From the NCBI RefSeq assembly GCF_000247815.1, contig NC_021673.1:113315479-113379478 (forward strand): 64,000 bases of DNA, written 5' to 3'. This DNA is from Ficedula albicollis. Its lineage: Eukaryota; Chordata; Aves; Passeriformes; Muscicapidae. Each line of letters begins with the position of its first letter. Positions within the stretch are counted from its first letter, which is position 1. The position numbers and the translations under genes were made by a program. Of this stretch, positions 1 through 11,508 are shown piece after piece. The notes beneath the pieces are model-generated. The model did not search any database. It had not been told where the DNA came from and was given only the letters and a program-made list of their open reading frames with translations.

Positions 1-2395
1 TGGAACCAGTCTCTCTACGGGTGCTGGGGAGTCTCCAAGTGTGCTTATGGCACCCAAATTATTCCTTGGTCCTTGAGCAATTGGCAAGATTTCTGCTGTA
101 TTTGCCTTCACATGGATTCAGGTACACAAGTGTGTACTGAGAAGTCAAATGTTGTACCCATAAGACTTGCACACATTGAGGGCAAAGCTGCAGCTTTACA
201 TGCAGCCTGAACTTGGACATCTCCAGTCTCTTAAACGCTGGGGCTGCTAAAGCAAACAGACACACAGCATTCTTGTTCCTGAATTCCTCAGGAATAATTC
301 TGCATATAGTGTGGTATTGTCCTTGCTTTGTGGAGTAAAGGGGACAGAGTCTCCAGTGTCTCTGTAGAAATTGCACTGCTTAGCATTCAAAACCACCTTG
401 ATCGAGGATCCTGAAGCACACTGGGCTTTCCCATCTTTCTCACATGAAGTATGCGTGACATCTCTGCTTCTGGAAGGACAGGCGGGGGGCGGGAGCAGAG
501 CTCTGCTTGTTCTTGGACAGCCCTGTCTCAGGGGAAAGAAAGTGGCTCACATTCTAAGTTCATTTCCATTTTAGTTTATGAAGCACTGCTTTTCAAAACT
601 CCTGGGTTTTACCATACTTCCAGCCCTTAGCTGAACAGATGTCAGAAAAAGACAAACAGAAGGAAGATAAATATGTGAACATTTCAAAACTTCTGTTATG
701 GCGCATTTACCAGTACTGAGTAGAAAATAATCCTGCTGTCATTAGTGTGTTTGATGTTAGGTTTACACCTCTGCATTTTTGGTTGTTGCTGTTCTCTTTT
801 AGCAATCTCCCTTTTCTTCAGAGAAAGCTTTTTGATTCAATGTCTGTTTTGTTCAGTGTGGTCAGATGAGTGTTATTTCCTACTTAGTAAATGCCCTATG
901 CTTACTGTATTTTATTCACATGAATAGATTTGCTTGAGATCAATGTGACTGTTGCCTGGTGGAGTTAGCAAAGAGTTAATATTTTTTTACCAAGCTGCAT
1001 AATACTTCTGGATACATTTCTCTATTGATCCCCCAATCCTCTTAGGTCTGCCTAAATAAGTTCTTTATGATGCAAAATAACTTTGCAATTTATAATGCTG
1101 TGAGATCACTTTCCCCTCAAAGGATCATCTTTATATAGTCCTTCTTGCTTTTAGACTCACTGCTCCTGCTCCAGTTTCCTCTATGGTAGTAATGGTTTAA
1201 GGATAAATAATAGGCAAAGTTTGCAGGAAGTCGTGTTTTTTACAAACTTAACTTGTACCTGATGAAAACATGAACAAAATTCTGGCAAGTGGGAGTCATA
1301 GTATCCTAAAGAGATGTACAAATCAACAGGTCCTCCCCTCAGTTATCTGTAATAACAAGGCTTTGGGATTTTTTTGTGATCTCCTTCATGAGATTTTCTG
1401 TTTGCTTGGCATGCCTTTCACTTCACTGGACCCCATATTTTTTGAATGCTCAATGAGAGATGTCCTGGCCAAGGCATAAAGAGCATGGAGAATGTATGAG
1501 TGTATCTCAGTGATTCCACTCTACAAACAGTTTCCAAAGTTATAAAATAATTCATCAACTGGACAACTAAAAATACCATAGTTAAGTGGCTCATTAAAGA
1601 GCCTTTTATTAATGTGAGGCAGATTTTCCCACTACATGTTTGCAAACAAATAAAAAGAAGACATTTTACTTCTCAGCAATTTATTCCAGACAAAGGTTGC
1701 TTTCCTGACGTCTTCAGGGAAACCATCAGTTTTGCACACTCTAATTTGTGTGCTGACCCACAGGCCTTGGCGTAGCAATGTATTAAGGGGTTCAGAAAGC
1801 TGTGCTCAACTCAGTTATTATTTCAATTTAAATCCTACCTGAATAAATGGATTACCAGCTGCTTAGACAAAAATATTTCAATTAAGACATGAGAGTACCT
1901 GGTAAATTCCATGGATAAACATATTTCCCATGTAATAATGCAGGAAAATTGTTAACTTCATTTTATAGAAAGGAAGGGTGCTGAACAGCACGAGCTGATG
2001 TGCAGATACAAGCAACTGTGAGTTTCTATTGCTGTTGCAAGTGGTTTAGTGTGTACAGAAATAACTGCTGTGCAGCCAGGCTGGGTGCCAGAGCCATCTT
2101 CTGTGCTGGTGTGGTGCTGGGGTTGCCAGCACTTACCCCAAGACTGACGTAGCTGTTGCCATAACGGAGGCACGCAGCGTTCGCTTTGATGTCTGAGATG
2201 CAATGCAGTGTACAGGCGTCTCCTTTCCAAAGGAGCAGCAGAGGGACAAATCCTCCTGTCTCTGAGGAGTAGCAGCCGGGTGTTTGCTGGGGGCCAGAGG
2301 GGAGTGGGAGAGCAGAGCAAGCAGGATTTTTCTGTTGGTGTCCTGCTGCGTCCCAGGAGCTCTGACCAGAGCCTCACCACAGCATTTTGTTGGGG
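1..2395. other. Unique non-coding sequence, no gene seen
   Basis: I see no repeat family, exon or RNA gene here. The longest open frames (about 140 and 123 codons, minus strand, 1958-2504) overlap each other and also plus-strand frames. They run into the CR1 tail that starts near 2396 and show no recognisable domain, so they are treated as chance. The stretch from about 950 to 1250 is A/T-rich with short T runs. Confidence 0.6.
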
Positions 2396-3007
2396 TGAGT
2401 CCAGAGGAGGATCTCAAAGTTGAGGGGACTGCAGCACCTCCCATGTGGAGACAGGCTGACAAATTTTTGGAAGCCTTGAAGAGAAGGTTGCATGGAGATC
2501 TCACAGCAGCCTTCCAGTACCTGAAGGGGCCTACAGAGAAGCTGGAGAGGGACTCTTCATCAGGAACTGCAGTGACAGGACAAGGAGCAATGGGTACTAA
2601 TTGAAAGAGGGAAAATTTAAGTTATATATATGGAGATCAGGAACTGCAGTGACAGGACAAGGAGCAATGGGTACAAATTGAAAGAGGGAAAATTTAAGTT
2701 AGATATATGGAAAGGGGCCTACAGAGAAGCTGGAGAGGGACTCTTCATCAGGAACTGCAGTGACAGGACAAGGAGCAATGGGTACTAATTGAAAGAGGGA
2801 AAATTTAAGTTATATATATGGAGGAAATATATAGATGGTGAAGCACTGGATCAGGTTGTCCAGAGGGGCTGAGAATCCCATCCCTGTAAGTGTTCAAGGC
2901 CAGGTTGGATTAAACTCTGAGGAACCTGGTGTCCCTGCCCTTGGCAGAGGAGTTGGTACTAGATTGTCTTTAATGTCCCTTCCAACCCAACCATTCTATG
3001 ATTCTAT
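2396..3007 (+). mobile_element. CR1 LINE, 5'-truncated 3' tail with internal duplications
   Basis: This is the 3' end of a chicken-repeat-1 non-LTR retrotransposon on the plus strand. Recognisable consensus landmarks in order are 'gagtccagaggagg' near 2397, 'gacaggctga' near 2450, 'cagccttccagtacctgaag' near 2507, 'tggtgaagcactgga' near 2835, 'gttcaaggccaggttgga' near 2892, and the terminal 'cccttccaacccaacc' followed by two 'attctatg'-type units at 2992-3007. CR1 copies usually lack the 5' end because reverse transcription starts at the 3' end and stops early, as here. The middle (2524-2830) is expanded by local duplication, described separately. The segment between 'atatatgg' and 'ggtgaagcactgga' is shorter than in typical copies. 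It has no coding capacity. Confidence 0.93.
2524..2830 (+). repeat. Nested direct duplication inside the CR1 tail
   Basis: A segment starting 'aaggggcctacagagaag' occurs at about 2524 and again at about 2712 (offset 188). Its inner part, starting 'atcaggaactgcag', is present three times, at about 2559, 2636 and 2747. The middle copy lacks the first 35 bases or so and differs from its neighbours at two visible bases ('gtacaaatt' for 'gtactaatt' and 'ttagata' for 'ttatata'). Because the repeated sequence is CR1 3' sequence, the duplication happened after the CR1 inserted. It probably took two steps: a 77-bp tandem copy, then a larger copy. Confidence 0.92.
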
Positions 3008-4853
3008 TCAGGTTCTGTCTACAAATGGGTTCAGAGAAAAAGGCTTAAAAGAAAGAAAGAAAGAAAAAAAAGTCTTAGGTCTAAAAAGATTTAAAATCTT
3101 GGCTGTGCAACTGAAAGTAAAACTCTGTGACAGTTACTCTCCAATCATATTAATCAAGTGGCCTTTAAACAACAAAACCATTCAGATTATCAGCTGGGAA
3201 GTGGAGTTGGGATGTCAGCTCAAGTAGACTCACTCTACTGACAGTAAGCATAACTTTGGAGATGAAACTTTGCCTCTGGCTGCATGATAAAGGAACTAAA
3301 ACTCCCACTCCATGATAAAGTGATAAAGTATATAATTCTCAGGATATGTGATACCATGGGATGTGCTTCTCATCCCAGGAATTTGCACCTTACACAGCAG
3401 AACAGAAAAAACAATATAGGCACTCCATGAAGAAATTGAATACAGCTAATAAGAAGTGCCATGGCATATGTCATCAGTTAATAGGCAGCACAGCATATAC
3501 CAAAACTACTTTGAAAAATACTGTGCTGTTTGAGGTTTTTCTTTCTTGCTGAGAGGTACTTTCAGTCCTCCAACACTCAGGAGCAGAAGCTAGTATTTTT
3601 TAGAGCATCCGTGTTTTCATACTCTCCTAGGATGTGTCCTACCTTATTACCACCTTTTTTCATTTGATAACCTCTGTTTGGAATTAAGGGTACTCGAATG
3701 TATAATACTGATTCTTAGAGAAACTATTAAATTTGAAGTTTACCTTTTATGAGGCAAAGCGTGTGTTTTATTTATGCATTGCTTTGGCTTGCCAAACAGT
3801 TTTATTTGTATATATCCTGAAGCTTGGCAATTTCTTGGACAGGGGTGATTTCTGTCTTTGTTTCTTGCTCCAAGTGTATGGTCAGTGCTAAAGAAGAAGG
3901 CCAGAGTTTGCCCTAATTGGGTCAGATTCTGGCTTCTGAGAGCACCTTAGTATTTAGCTCATTAAAAAAAAAATAGCATAGTATAAAGGATATAATCTCT
4001 GTAAAAGTAGTTTTAGGTGTGAGCAACCTGTCAGGATTATTACTTATGGCTATGGAGGACATGTATTAGAGACTACAAGGAAAGCTGCAGTTCTTTCAGA
4101 TAAATCAGCTGATCTGATTACCATTATTATTAATACTTCAAAGGGAAAAAGCTGATTTGGAAATGAGCTTTTTTAACCAACGTGTCATTTTTACATCATT
4201 TTGGAAAGAGCTCTGGCATCCAGATTCATATATCTAGCTGAAGAGGTGGAGACCTCAACATACCAAATAACTCAGTGGCTGACACTCTGTTGTAGTAAAC
4301 ACACCAGAGGTTTGCCTCTGGCACCAGGACAAACTGGGATGGCACAGCACGTGTTCATGCCGCTGAACTCAGTCTCTGGACTGAGTGCCACAAGCAAACA
4401 GCCTGCTGGCAATGTCTCCGGACTCTGCAAACTCCCAAACTCTGCCCAGGAGCCCACTGGAGGAAGGAGGGCTGTTTATGCCCAAAACTTTGCCAGGGAC
4501 ACTGTGGTGTTGTAGCAGCTTAGGCAACAGCTCCAGCTCTCAGGAGCATGTCCTTGCCCAGTGTCACTTACTAATATAGACATATTTTTATCAGGGAGAT
4601 GGGACCAAATAAAGAAGAAGCCATGGTTTGATTGCTGTCACTCTCCACTGTGTTGCAAGACATGATTATGAACCCTGTTGAATGCTGTAATAGGTTATTG
4701 AATAACTCTGGGCAATCTGCCCCCCTAACAGCTCTGGAGTTAAGTTGCAACAAATCTGCCCTGGGAAAAGCCAGAACCCAGCTTGACTGTTTTCTTCTGC
4801 TGGGCAGGATCTTGCTGTCAGCGGGGTTTTTCAAGACACATTATGCATTTGCT
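3008..4853. other. Unique non-coding sequence
   Basis: No element is recognised. A short purine run (gaaagaaagaaag, near 3051-3070) lies just after the CR1 tail. An imperfect inverted repeat, 'ccagagg' with 'cctctgg', sits at about 4304-4321. The open frames at 4201-4515 (plus, 104 codons) and 4571-4961 (both strands) overlap and have no known domain. Confidence 0.55.
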
Positions 4854-5257
4854 TTCAAAAGCCATGAAAATATTTGTGGGGAAATCTTGACATTGGATAC
4901 AAAAAAGTTTGTCTCCTGGGCCCACTACTTGGTGTGCTGCAGTAAATCACTGAAGCCCTAATTTCTGGCATTAATTGTTTTTTTCCAAAGTCCTCTATAT
5001 CTGGCATTGTGTTTTCTTTGTTTACAAAGAAGTATTTTTATTGGTACCTTCAAAAGCCATGAAAATATTTGTGGGGAAATCTTGACATTGGATACAAAAA
5101 AGTTTGTCTCCTGGGCCCACTACTTGGTGTGCTGCAGTAAATCACTGAAGCCCTAATTTCTGGCATTAATTGTTTTTTTCCAAAGTCCTCTATATCTGGC
5201 ATTGTGTTTTCTTTGTTTACAAAGAAGTATTTTTATTGGTACCTTTTATTGGTACCT
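4854..5257. repeat. 195-bp tandem duplication, two identical copies
   Basis: Copy 1 spans about 4854-5048 and copy 2 about 5049-5243. I see no difference between the copies over the whole unit. The unit begins 'ttcaaaagccatgaaaa' and ends 'tttttattggtacc'. The last 12-13 bases are then repeated once more (to about 5257), giving a short trailing third partial copy at the downstream edge. The sequence matches no repeat family I recognise, and its open frames are not conserved across copies. Perfect identity means either a very young event or an assembly duplication. Confidence 0.96.
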
Positions 5258-5780
5258 CAGTGTACATAACATGGTGATACTACTGTGGATTGGGTAACAA
5301 CATGTAACTCTGTTATCCCGGAGTTGCCAGATATTACTGGTGCATGTGTGCAAATAGCTAAACAATCCAAATGGGAACAAATTTGGTTTTGGAAGGAGAC
5401 TGAGCTTCCAGGGCTTGTCAGCATTGGTTCCAGTAGATCAAACTGTGTCAGGATGGGCTTGTATGTAGATGTGAGAGAAATCATTCAGGAGGTAGACTGA
5501 AGGACCAGCACTGCACAGCTTTCATTCCTTTTCAGAGGAGTTTTCCTGAGTCATGGCTGTGAAGGAAGCATTTGTTCATATGCATGATACTAAGCATACA
5601 ATTCATTCCACACAGACTCTTAAAATTAAATGTCCAAAGTTTGTATCCATTTCTAACTGTAACGTGAAGATCTGTTTTCTGGTTGCCCAAATTGTTGTTT
5701 TCAAATACCATAATAATGGGCACTGTGGAAAAGCTTAAATGTAGTAGAACTGCCCGTCCTCTTTGCACCTGTTTCACTAA
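5258..5780. other. Unique non-coding sequence
   Basis: No repeat or exon is recognised. Open frames of 75 and 71 codons lie opposite each other at 5257-5500, and frames of 81 and 61 codons at 5532-5777. This is the usual pattern of chance frames rather than a gene. Confidence 0.5.
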
Positions 5781-6218
5781 TGGTCACAGGAGTGGAGCAC
5801 CTGTCATATGAAGACAGGCTGAGAGAGTTGGTGTTGTTCAGCCCAGAGAAAACTCCAGGGAGACCTTGGAGTAGCCTTCTGGTATCTAAAGGGGACCTGC
5901 GAACAAGTCCTGGAGAGAGTGAGACTTCTTACAAGGGCATGTAGGCATAGGGCAAGGGAGGATGCCTTTAAATTGAAGGAGTGTAGGTTTAGATTAGGTA
6001 TCAGGAAGAAATTTTTTACTGTAAGGGTGGTGAAGCACTGGAACAGGTTTTCTGGAGAAGTTGTGGATGCCCCATCCCTGGCAGTGTTCATGTCCAGGTT
6101 GGATGGGGCTGTGAGCAGCCTGCTCTGGTGGAAGCTGTCCCTGCCCATGGCCTGGGGGGCTTGAACTACATGATCTTTAAGGCCCTTTCCAACACAAGCC
6201 ATTCCATAGTTCTGTGTT
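5781..6218 (+). mobile_element. CR1 LINE, 5'-truncated 3' tail
   Basis: Plus-strand CR1 3' end of about 440 bp. Landmarks are 'gaagacaggctgagagag' near 5809, 'ggagacctt' near 5860, 'ttacaagggcatgtagg' near 5929, 'tttagattaggtatcagg' near 5988, 'gtgaagcactggaacagg' near 6030, 'gatgccccatccctgg' near 6066, 'gttggatggggct' near 6097 and 'catgatctttaaggcc' near 6169. The tail is diverged: the terminal 8-bp repeats are reduced to 'ccattccatagttctgtg'. A plus-strand open frame of 81 codons (5919-6164) runs through it, but this lies in the 3' end and untranslated part of the element, so it has no meaning as a gene. It is older than the copy at 2396, judging by the number of substitutions. Confidence 0.93.
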
Positions 6219-6783
6219 ACCTACAATATCCAAAGGCTTAAGGAAAGAAAAATTCACTGCTGCATAGGCCAGCTAAAACTGCTGAGCACTCTGCAGTTTA
6301 ATCATAACAATAAACATAGTGACATTTTTAGGGGGGTAGATTTATTTCTTTTCTTAGAAATAAATTCTGTGCTGAGTAAGCAGGCTACTTCTGTAGTTTC
6401 CTTGGCATAAATCAAAAACTTGATTTGACATATATATGAGATTCATGCTTTGGGGTAAAGTTTCTAGTTTAATTTGCAAATATTGTCATTTTCCTTGGGC
6501 ACAGGAGTCCTTCTGCTCATCCTCCTTCTGTCTGGTGATGTGGGAGCTTTGGTTTCCAGTGCAGTGTTCATAGTTTCATATTTCTATGGTTAACATGCCC
6601 ATAGTGTGATCAAGAAGGTTTTTGGATGATGGTGATTCTGCATGTAATTTGCCATCATTGGGCAAATTGAGACTTTTAAAGTCTCAGGCAGAGCAGAACT
6701 GTTGTATCCAGCCCAGGACTTGATGCACAGCCTAATATGGATGTAGAATGTCTCTGGCCTCAGCCTCTCTGAGCACTTTCAGA
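6219..6783. other. Unique non-coding sequence
   Basis: No repeat, exon or regulatory site is recognised between the CR1 tail and the next duplication. The sequence is A/T-rich with a 'tatatatga' run near 6431. Confidence 0.5.
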
Positions 6784-7003
6784 GCCTGCCAGGATCTCAC
6801 TTTGGCCTGTTTGCATGATGAATTCATCCTAAGCAGTAAACAAAATGTCGTTAATGCTCTAAATAGACTGCTCTAAATAGACTGCCCTGTTTCCTGGGCT
6901 GCCTGCCAGGATCTCACTTTGGCCTGTTTGCATGATGAATTCATCCTAAGCAGTAAACAAAATGTCGTTAATGCTCTAAATAGACTGCCCTGTTTCCTGG
7001 GCT
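6784..7003. repeat. About 110-bp tandem duplication with a nested 14-bp repeat
   Basis: Copy 1 spans about 6784-6900 (117 bp) and copy 2 about 6901-7003 (103 bp). Both begin 'gcctgccaggatctcac' and end 'ctgtttcctgggct'. The length difference is one extra copy of the 14-bp unit 'ctctaaatagactg', present twice in copy 1 and once in copy 2. Outside that slip I see no mismatch. The nested unit must have been gained or lost after the larger duplication, or been removed during it. Confidence 0.95.
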
Positions 7004-7261
7004 CTGTGGTTCAGCTGTTATTTAACTTCAACAACACTGTTTATTTCAAATCAGAAAATTAGTTTTTTGTTGCTTCTGTGCAGGGACATTTAGCTGAACT
7101 GTGGCACTGTGAAGCATCTGTTTTGCTTAAAAACTAAACTTTGAAGAACATTTTAGTTCTTCTTCAGTGTTGGTATTGTTCCTGCTTTTAAAATTTACCC
7201 TGAGAGTGATGTTGTAAATGTAGTACTATTGTGCTAGGAAGTACTGAGGAGTTCCTGGGTA

Positions 7262-7378
7262 GGACATAGTAGTCCTGGGCAAGCAGCTCTGAGTGGCCCT
7301 ATTTGAGCAGGGGGGTGGGAGCAGATGACCTCCAGAGGTCCCTCCCAGCCACACTCTGCAGGTCTGTGACACAGTTCA
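7262..7378 (+). mobile_element. CR1-type LINE 3' end fragment
   Basis: The segment reads 'aagcagctctgagtggccc', then 'gagcaggggggtggga', 'cagatgacctccagaggtcc' and 'ctgcaggtctgtgac'. This matches the 3' end of a second avian CR1 subtype, whose consensus runs from a 'gcagggggttggaccagatgacctccagaggtccctt' type phrase to 'attctgtgattctgtg'. Only about 120 bp can be followed. The upstream border is unclear and may reach back to about 7216. The subfamily was assigned from memory. Confidence 0.65.
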
Positions 7379-8063
7379 GTTGCTGCCTCCACAAGATAGC
7401 TCCTTTTCCTGTGAGAGCAGCCACCTGAGCATGGATGTTAACCACCTGCTAAATTTTTCCATTGTTTCCATAGTTGACAGAAAGAAGATTATAACTCAAA
7501 ATCTCTCTCTGGTGGCACTGTCTGTGAAGGAAAGCTTGGATCTGCATTCTCTGACCATGGTGTGTGGCCACATGGCTCAGCTGGTAGTGGGGGATCTGGA
7601 CATTGCACAACAGCCCACCTCAGTGGTTTTAAAAAGTAATAATACCTGTAGGAGAAGTCCTCTGGGTCCTAAGATGTAAACCAGTGTGTTCCAGTATAGT
7701 CCAAAAAGAAGAAAAGAGGCATTCTCCTCTGGAATGTTATTTCTGGCCCTTGTTTGTTTGTGTTAGGTGGAAGGTCTGGAGGGAAGAGACTTGTTTCTCC
7801 ATTTTACCCAAAGCCCTTGAATGGGAGGGATTCTCTTGCTGAGTTTTGTCTCTGCCAGCTACAGCTGGTAATCAATCAGTTCACCGGGTCTTCCCACTTG
7901 AGCTCCAATGTATTGAACCTGAGTCATCAAAGAATTACACAAGCTGCCTTTTTTTTTTTTTTGGAGGTCTGAATTACCTCCAGGGAATTACTGGACCTTT
8001 CCACCTAGTAAGAAACTATTTCACAATTTCATGTGGCTGATCTCTGACCACTGTTAATCATGT
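7379..8063. other. Unique non-coding sequence with a poly-T run
   Basis: No gene or repeat family is recognised. A run of about 15 T lies near 7949-7963. A 99-codon plus-strand frame at 7380-7679 begins right at the CR1 fragment border and shows no domain. Confidence 0.5.
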
Positions 8064-8155
8064 GCTTTAAGTGTTGTAGTTGCTTTCCTTGTTACAGAAT
8101 TGGTGACCTGCTTTAAGTGTTGTAGTTGCTTTCCTTGTTAAAGAATTGATGACTG
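8064..8155. repeat. 46-bp tandem duplication
   Basis: Two copies, about 8064-8109 and 8110-8155, both start 'gctttaagtgttgtagttgc'. Visible differences are 'gttacagaattgg' in copy 1 against 'gttaaagaattga' in copy 2. Only two copies are present and the unit matches no family I know. Confidence 0.93.
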
Positions 8156-11100
8156 CCAAGCCCTGTTGGTGTCCTGAGCATTTCATTTGTAATGGCTTTG
8201 GAGTCATTACCCAATCCACTTAATTGCTATTAAGACCAAATGCAAGGAGGGGATACATCCAACCATCACCACTACTCAGAGAGTGAGAGTTCAGACTGGA
8301 AAAATCTATGTATATTGTTATTATTAAGATGGAAATTGGGTTGTTTCTGCTGCTATCCCCACCAGATTTACCCAAGTTACCATTTAGAAGATGGTAAGGG
8401 GCAGGGGGGTGGTGTACGAAACTCCATTTTCTTTAGAAAATAGTTAATTAACTCTTGAAGAATAGATTATTTGGTGCTGCATTTGGTTTTCCATTATTTT
8501 TGAAACTTAATGGATCTTAAATAGATCTAACTAAATCTTAGACATTTCTCCCATCATTCCATTTTCTCCTGGTGTAGCTCTAGCCCCAGACTAGATACCA
8601 CTGTGCATACAACATTGCTAGCAGATAAATACTTTGGAGAGAGACCTAGTTCACTATGAGGACTGTGAGACACTCCTGAAAACTAGCAGAAAAGAAAGTA
8701 TTAAAATGTGTTGATCTGTGTAGTCCTTAAAAATGACAAAGTAGTTCTTGATTTTATCCAACCATTACTGAATTCTTCTGTAGCACGAGGGGTATCCATA
8801 GTGTTACAGGCATTTTTCATTTGTTGTCACCAAGGATCTTGTAAACACATTGGTATGTGCTTTACTCTGTTCAGGTGATTAACTCTGATAGTAAAGAAGT
8901 GCTCAAATGCCCTTCCTGAATGTCATGTTTTGTCCTCAGTTTCCTTGAATTAGAAGATATTTATTTAGTACCCTTATTCACTAACCAATTGGAAATGAAA
9001 ATAATTTATTTTCTCATTTTTAACATCAACTTTAAGGTTTTTTTTCATAGGCTAGGATTTGGGCCTCTAGCACAGCCTTGTATATGCTTGAATACTCTTA
9101 CAGATTAAATGGACCAGGTCAGTTGAATATTCAGTGTGCAAAGCTAAATTTACCAGTCCCTTAAGTAATATGACATCTTTGAAAAACACAGATAAGGTGT
9201 TTTTGTAATTCAGCCTTTTCTCTTGACAGCATACTTTTAAAGGGCAAAATAAATAGGCGATTAGGAAAATCGTTTCTGACCGATGTTCAGCCTTGGAAAG
9301 CTTCTTACTACCCAGCCTATGAATCAGGAGGGTAGCAGGGTTTATCTGCTTGGAGCACACACACACACACCTCCGCCTGCTCATCAATCTGCTGCTCAGT
9401 GGGTCGGCTGCCTGGGAGCTGCTCTGTCCTTGTGGGGCTGGCAGTTCCTCTGAGAGCCGTGCTCTGGGGTGGTGTGGCACAGCTCTTAGCTTGCCTTGAC
9501 CCCCTCCTCCCTGGGCTGTGTACAGAGGAGATCTCCTAGCTGGGATTTCAGAACGCTTTGGTGCTGGCTTGGCAGCAGGGAGCCAGGGCAGACCCACAGC
9601 TGGCTCCAGCTCTCCTCTCCACCTGGGCTCTGCAGGCAGCCAGACAGGTGCTCCTCACATCGATGCAGGCGGTCAAGAGACTCCCCTGCAGTATTCCAGC
9701 ACTAAGAATCCACACTCAGCTGCATGGGCATGCTGGAAAAGGCTGCGTACCACCATTCTGCATATAAACAAGATTTTACTGGTGGGGAGAGACATACCTG
9801 GTGTAGGCTCAGGGGCTGGTGCACAGCTCTGGACACTAAAATGCCCCTGCGTTTTTTGGATGAGGGATGTGTCAGATCACCTACTAATTCCTGTGCCGAG
9901 TATGTGTGGAGAGCAGGGTGGGCATGGTGTGGAGGGAGGGGAGCCTTGCCCGTGTTAGAGGCTGGGACACTGACACAGTGCGTGCCTGTGATGGGGAACT
10001 GGATGTGCTTTCTGCAGCCACTCACACAAACACAGCAAGAGTTCTCTGTTGAGTTGAGAGGGGCAGTGTGTTCCCTAGGTGGCAAATACCCACACCAGTC
10101 ATTTTTGAACTTTCTGTACAAATTGCCAAGGACTGACAGAAAATAAATTGAAGCGAAGGATGAGTTGTAGCACAAGCTGGTGAAACACTGATTCAAGTAA
10201 CTGCTTGAAGGCTTGCTTTAGCATCTTGAAAGGAAGCAGGAATTCACGTGTTTTATTTTTAGCTTGCAAGGGAAGAGTTATTTAATGTTCTTTTCTATCT
10301 GATTTCTGAAAATGTTCTCACTCAGGCAGGATCTGAAGTCCTGGAGCTGGTTAACCCAAGACTTGCCTGCCTGTGGAAATTTATTTTTACAAAGGGGAAT
10401 TACTGAAATTGTTTTTCCCCTATAAAATTTTAAGTAGAGCTGAGTCCAAACTCCAAAAGTGTTGAAATACTTTCTGCTGCTGGCAGTGATTTGTGATTCA
10501 CAGTATATAGTTGGGTGTGTTTTGCTTTCAGGATCTATAAGCATTTTCAGATTTTTATTGCAGAGTTGCTTTTGTTGCCATTTGCTTTGATTTTGGCTCC
10601 CATGAGATTATGGGAGTTCTAATTTTTCTAAAGTAAGATTTTTTTATCCGAGATTTTAATAGTATTGCTGTGACTAGGCCTTAAATCTCTAAGCAGAGAT
10701 GGGATGAGCTACTCATAGCTAGTGCTGGAAAAAGCCTCTCTTGCCTTTCCCTCTCCCCTCCTCCCAGGTCTCTGAACGTCAGTACCATGGCTCATGCTTT
10801 AGGTTCCTGAAAATCAATGAAATATTTATGATACTTGGTTTTCCAGCAGCTGGGTAATGAATGGGCTTGCAAGATGTTGCTGGTCAATACTTGCCCCTCT
10901 TGTCCAGTACTCCTGGGTCAACAAACATACATCTTAACCTTCTTGTGAGACTGCTCTTATTTTCCTTGATTTTCTTTCCAGTGAGGCAGCAGAACAGTGT
11001 CAGCAGCAATGAAATGAGAGCAATCATTTCCTCGAATGGGTAAGACAATCTGCAAAGCATGTATTAAAAATAAAACAGGAAGTCAGTGATTATCAATTTT

Positions 11101-11335
11101 TAGCAAACACGTTTCTACTGATCTTCAGACTGATGCCTAACGGTAACAAAAGGAGAAGCTCTGCATCTGAGCAATGTAATTTGTAGTTATTTGTAGTATC
11201 TTTTCCCTTCATTAGACATGGATGGTTTTTATTTTAAGGCCCAAGACCTGTAGGAATAATAACAGAGGCCTAATACTGTTGCTTGTAAACAGTGTGTGTT
11301 GAACAGCATGTCTGGGATAAATTGATATTGGGTTT
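8156..11335. other. Unique sequence, longest chance open frame, one CA microsatellite
   Basis: A (CA)n run of about 7-8 units lies at 9356-9371. The G/C-richer block 9370-10150 carries overlapping open frames on both strands, including the longest of the window (9067-9597 minus, 176 codons; 9702-10196 minus, 164 codons; 9518-9958 plus, 146 codons). The 9067-9597 frame crosses the microsatellite, none shows a domain I recognise, and I see no splice pattern supporting any of them. A dense CpG island is absent. The rest (8156-9300 and 10200-11335) is A/T-rich and unremarkable. Confidence 0.5.
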
Positions 11336-11366
11336 AAAAAAAAAAAGGAGAGTCCTTTTTTTTTTT
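11336..11366. repeat. Perfect 14-bp inverted repeat (A-run / T-run hairpin)
   Basis: The left arm (11336-11349) is a run of A followed by GGA. The right arm (11353-11366) is TCC followed by a run of T. The arms are exact reverse complements separated by three bases (GAG), and the T run continues to 11370. It could form a cruciform or RNA hairpin. Facing A and T runs also often arise by chance or from oppositely oriented retroposon tails, but no retroposon body is seen on either side. Confidence 0.9.
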
Positions 11367-11388
11367 TTTTGTGCATTTACAGTTTTCT

Positions 11389-11508
11389 GAAGTAAAAGGC
11401 AGCATATGGCACCCCTAACATGGAAGGAGTCCCCCCTTTCAGAGACAGGAAGTAAAAGGCAGCATATGGCACCCCTAACAAGGAAGGAGTCCCCCCTTTC
11501 AGAGACTC
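11389..11508. repeat. 60-bp tandem duplication
   Basis: Two copies, 11389-11448 and 11449-11508, with unit start 'gaagtaaaaggcagcatatg' and end 'cagagaca'. I see one internal substitution ('aacatggaagg' against 'aacaaggaagg'). The unit is a multiple of three, so both strands keep an open frame across it: a 166-codon plus frame at 11406-11906 and an 83-codon minus frame at 11270-11521 each show a 20-residue repeat. That openness follows from the period and is not evidence of a gene. Confidence 0.95.

Noticed and set aside
9067..9597. Longest open frame of the window (176 codons, minus strand)
   Set aside because: It crosses a CA microsatellite, is overlapped by open frames on the other strand, has no recognisable domain and no splice or promoter context.
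9702..10196. Open frames of 164 (minus) and 140-146 (plus) codons over the same bases
   Set aside because: Simultaneous openness on both strands reflects low stop-codon density in a G/C-richer block; neither frame shows a family signature.
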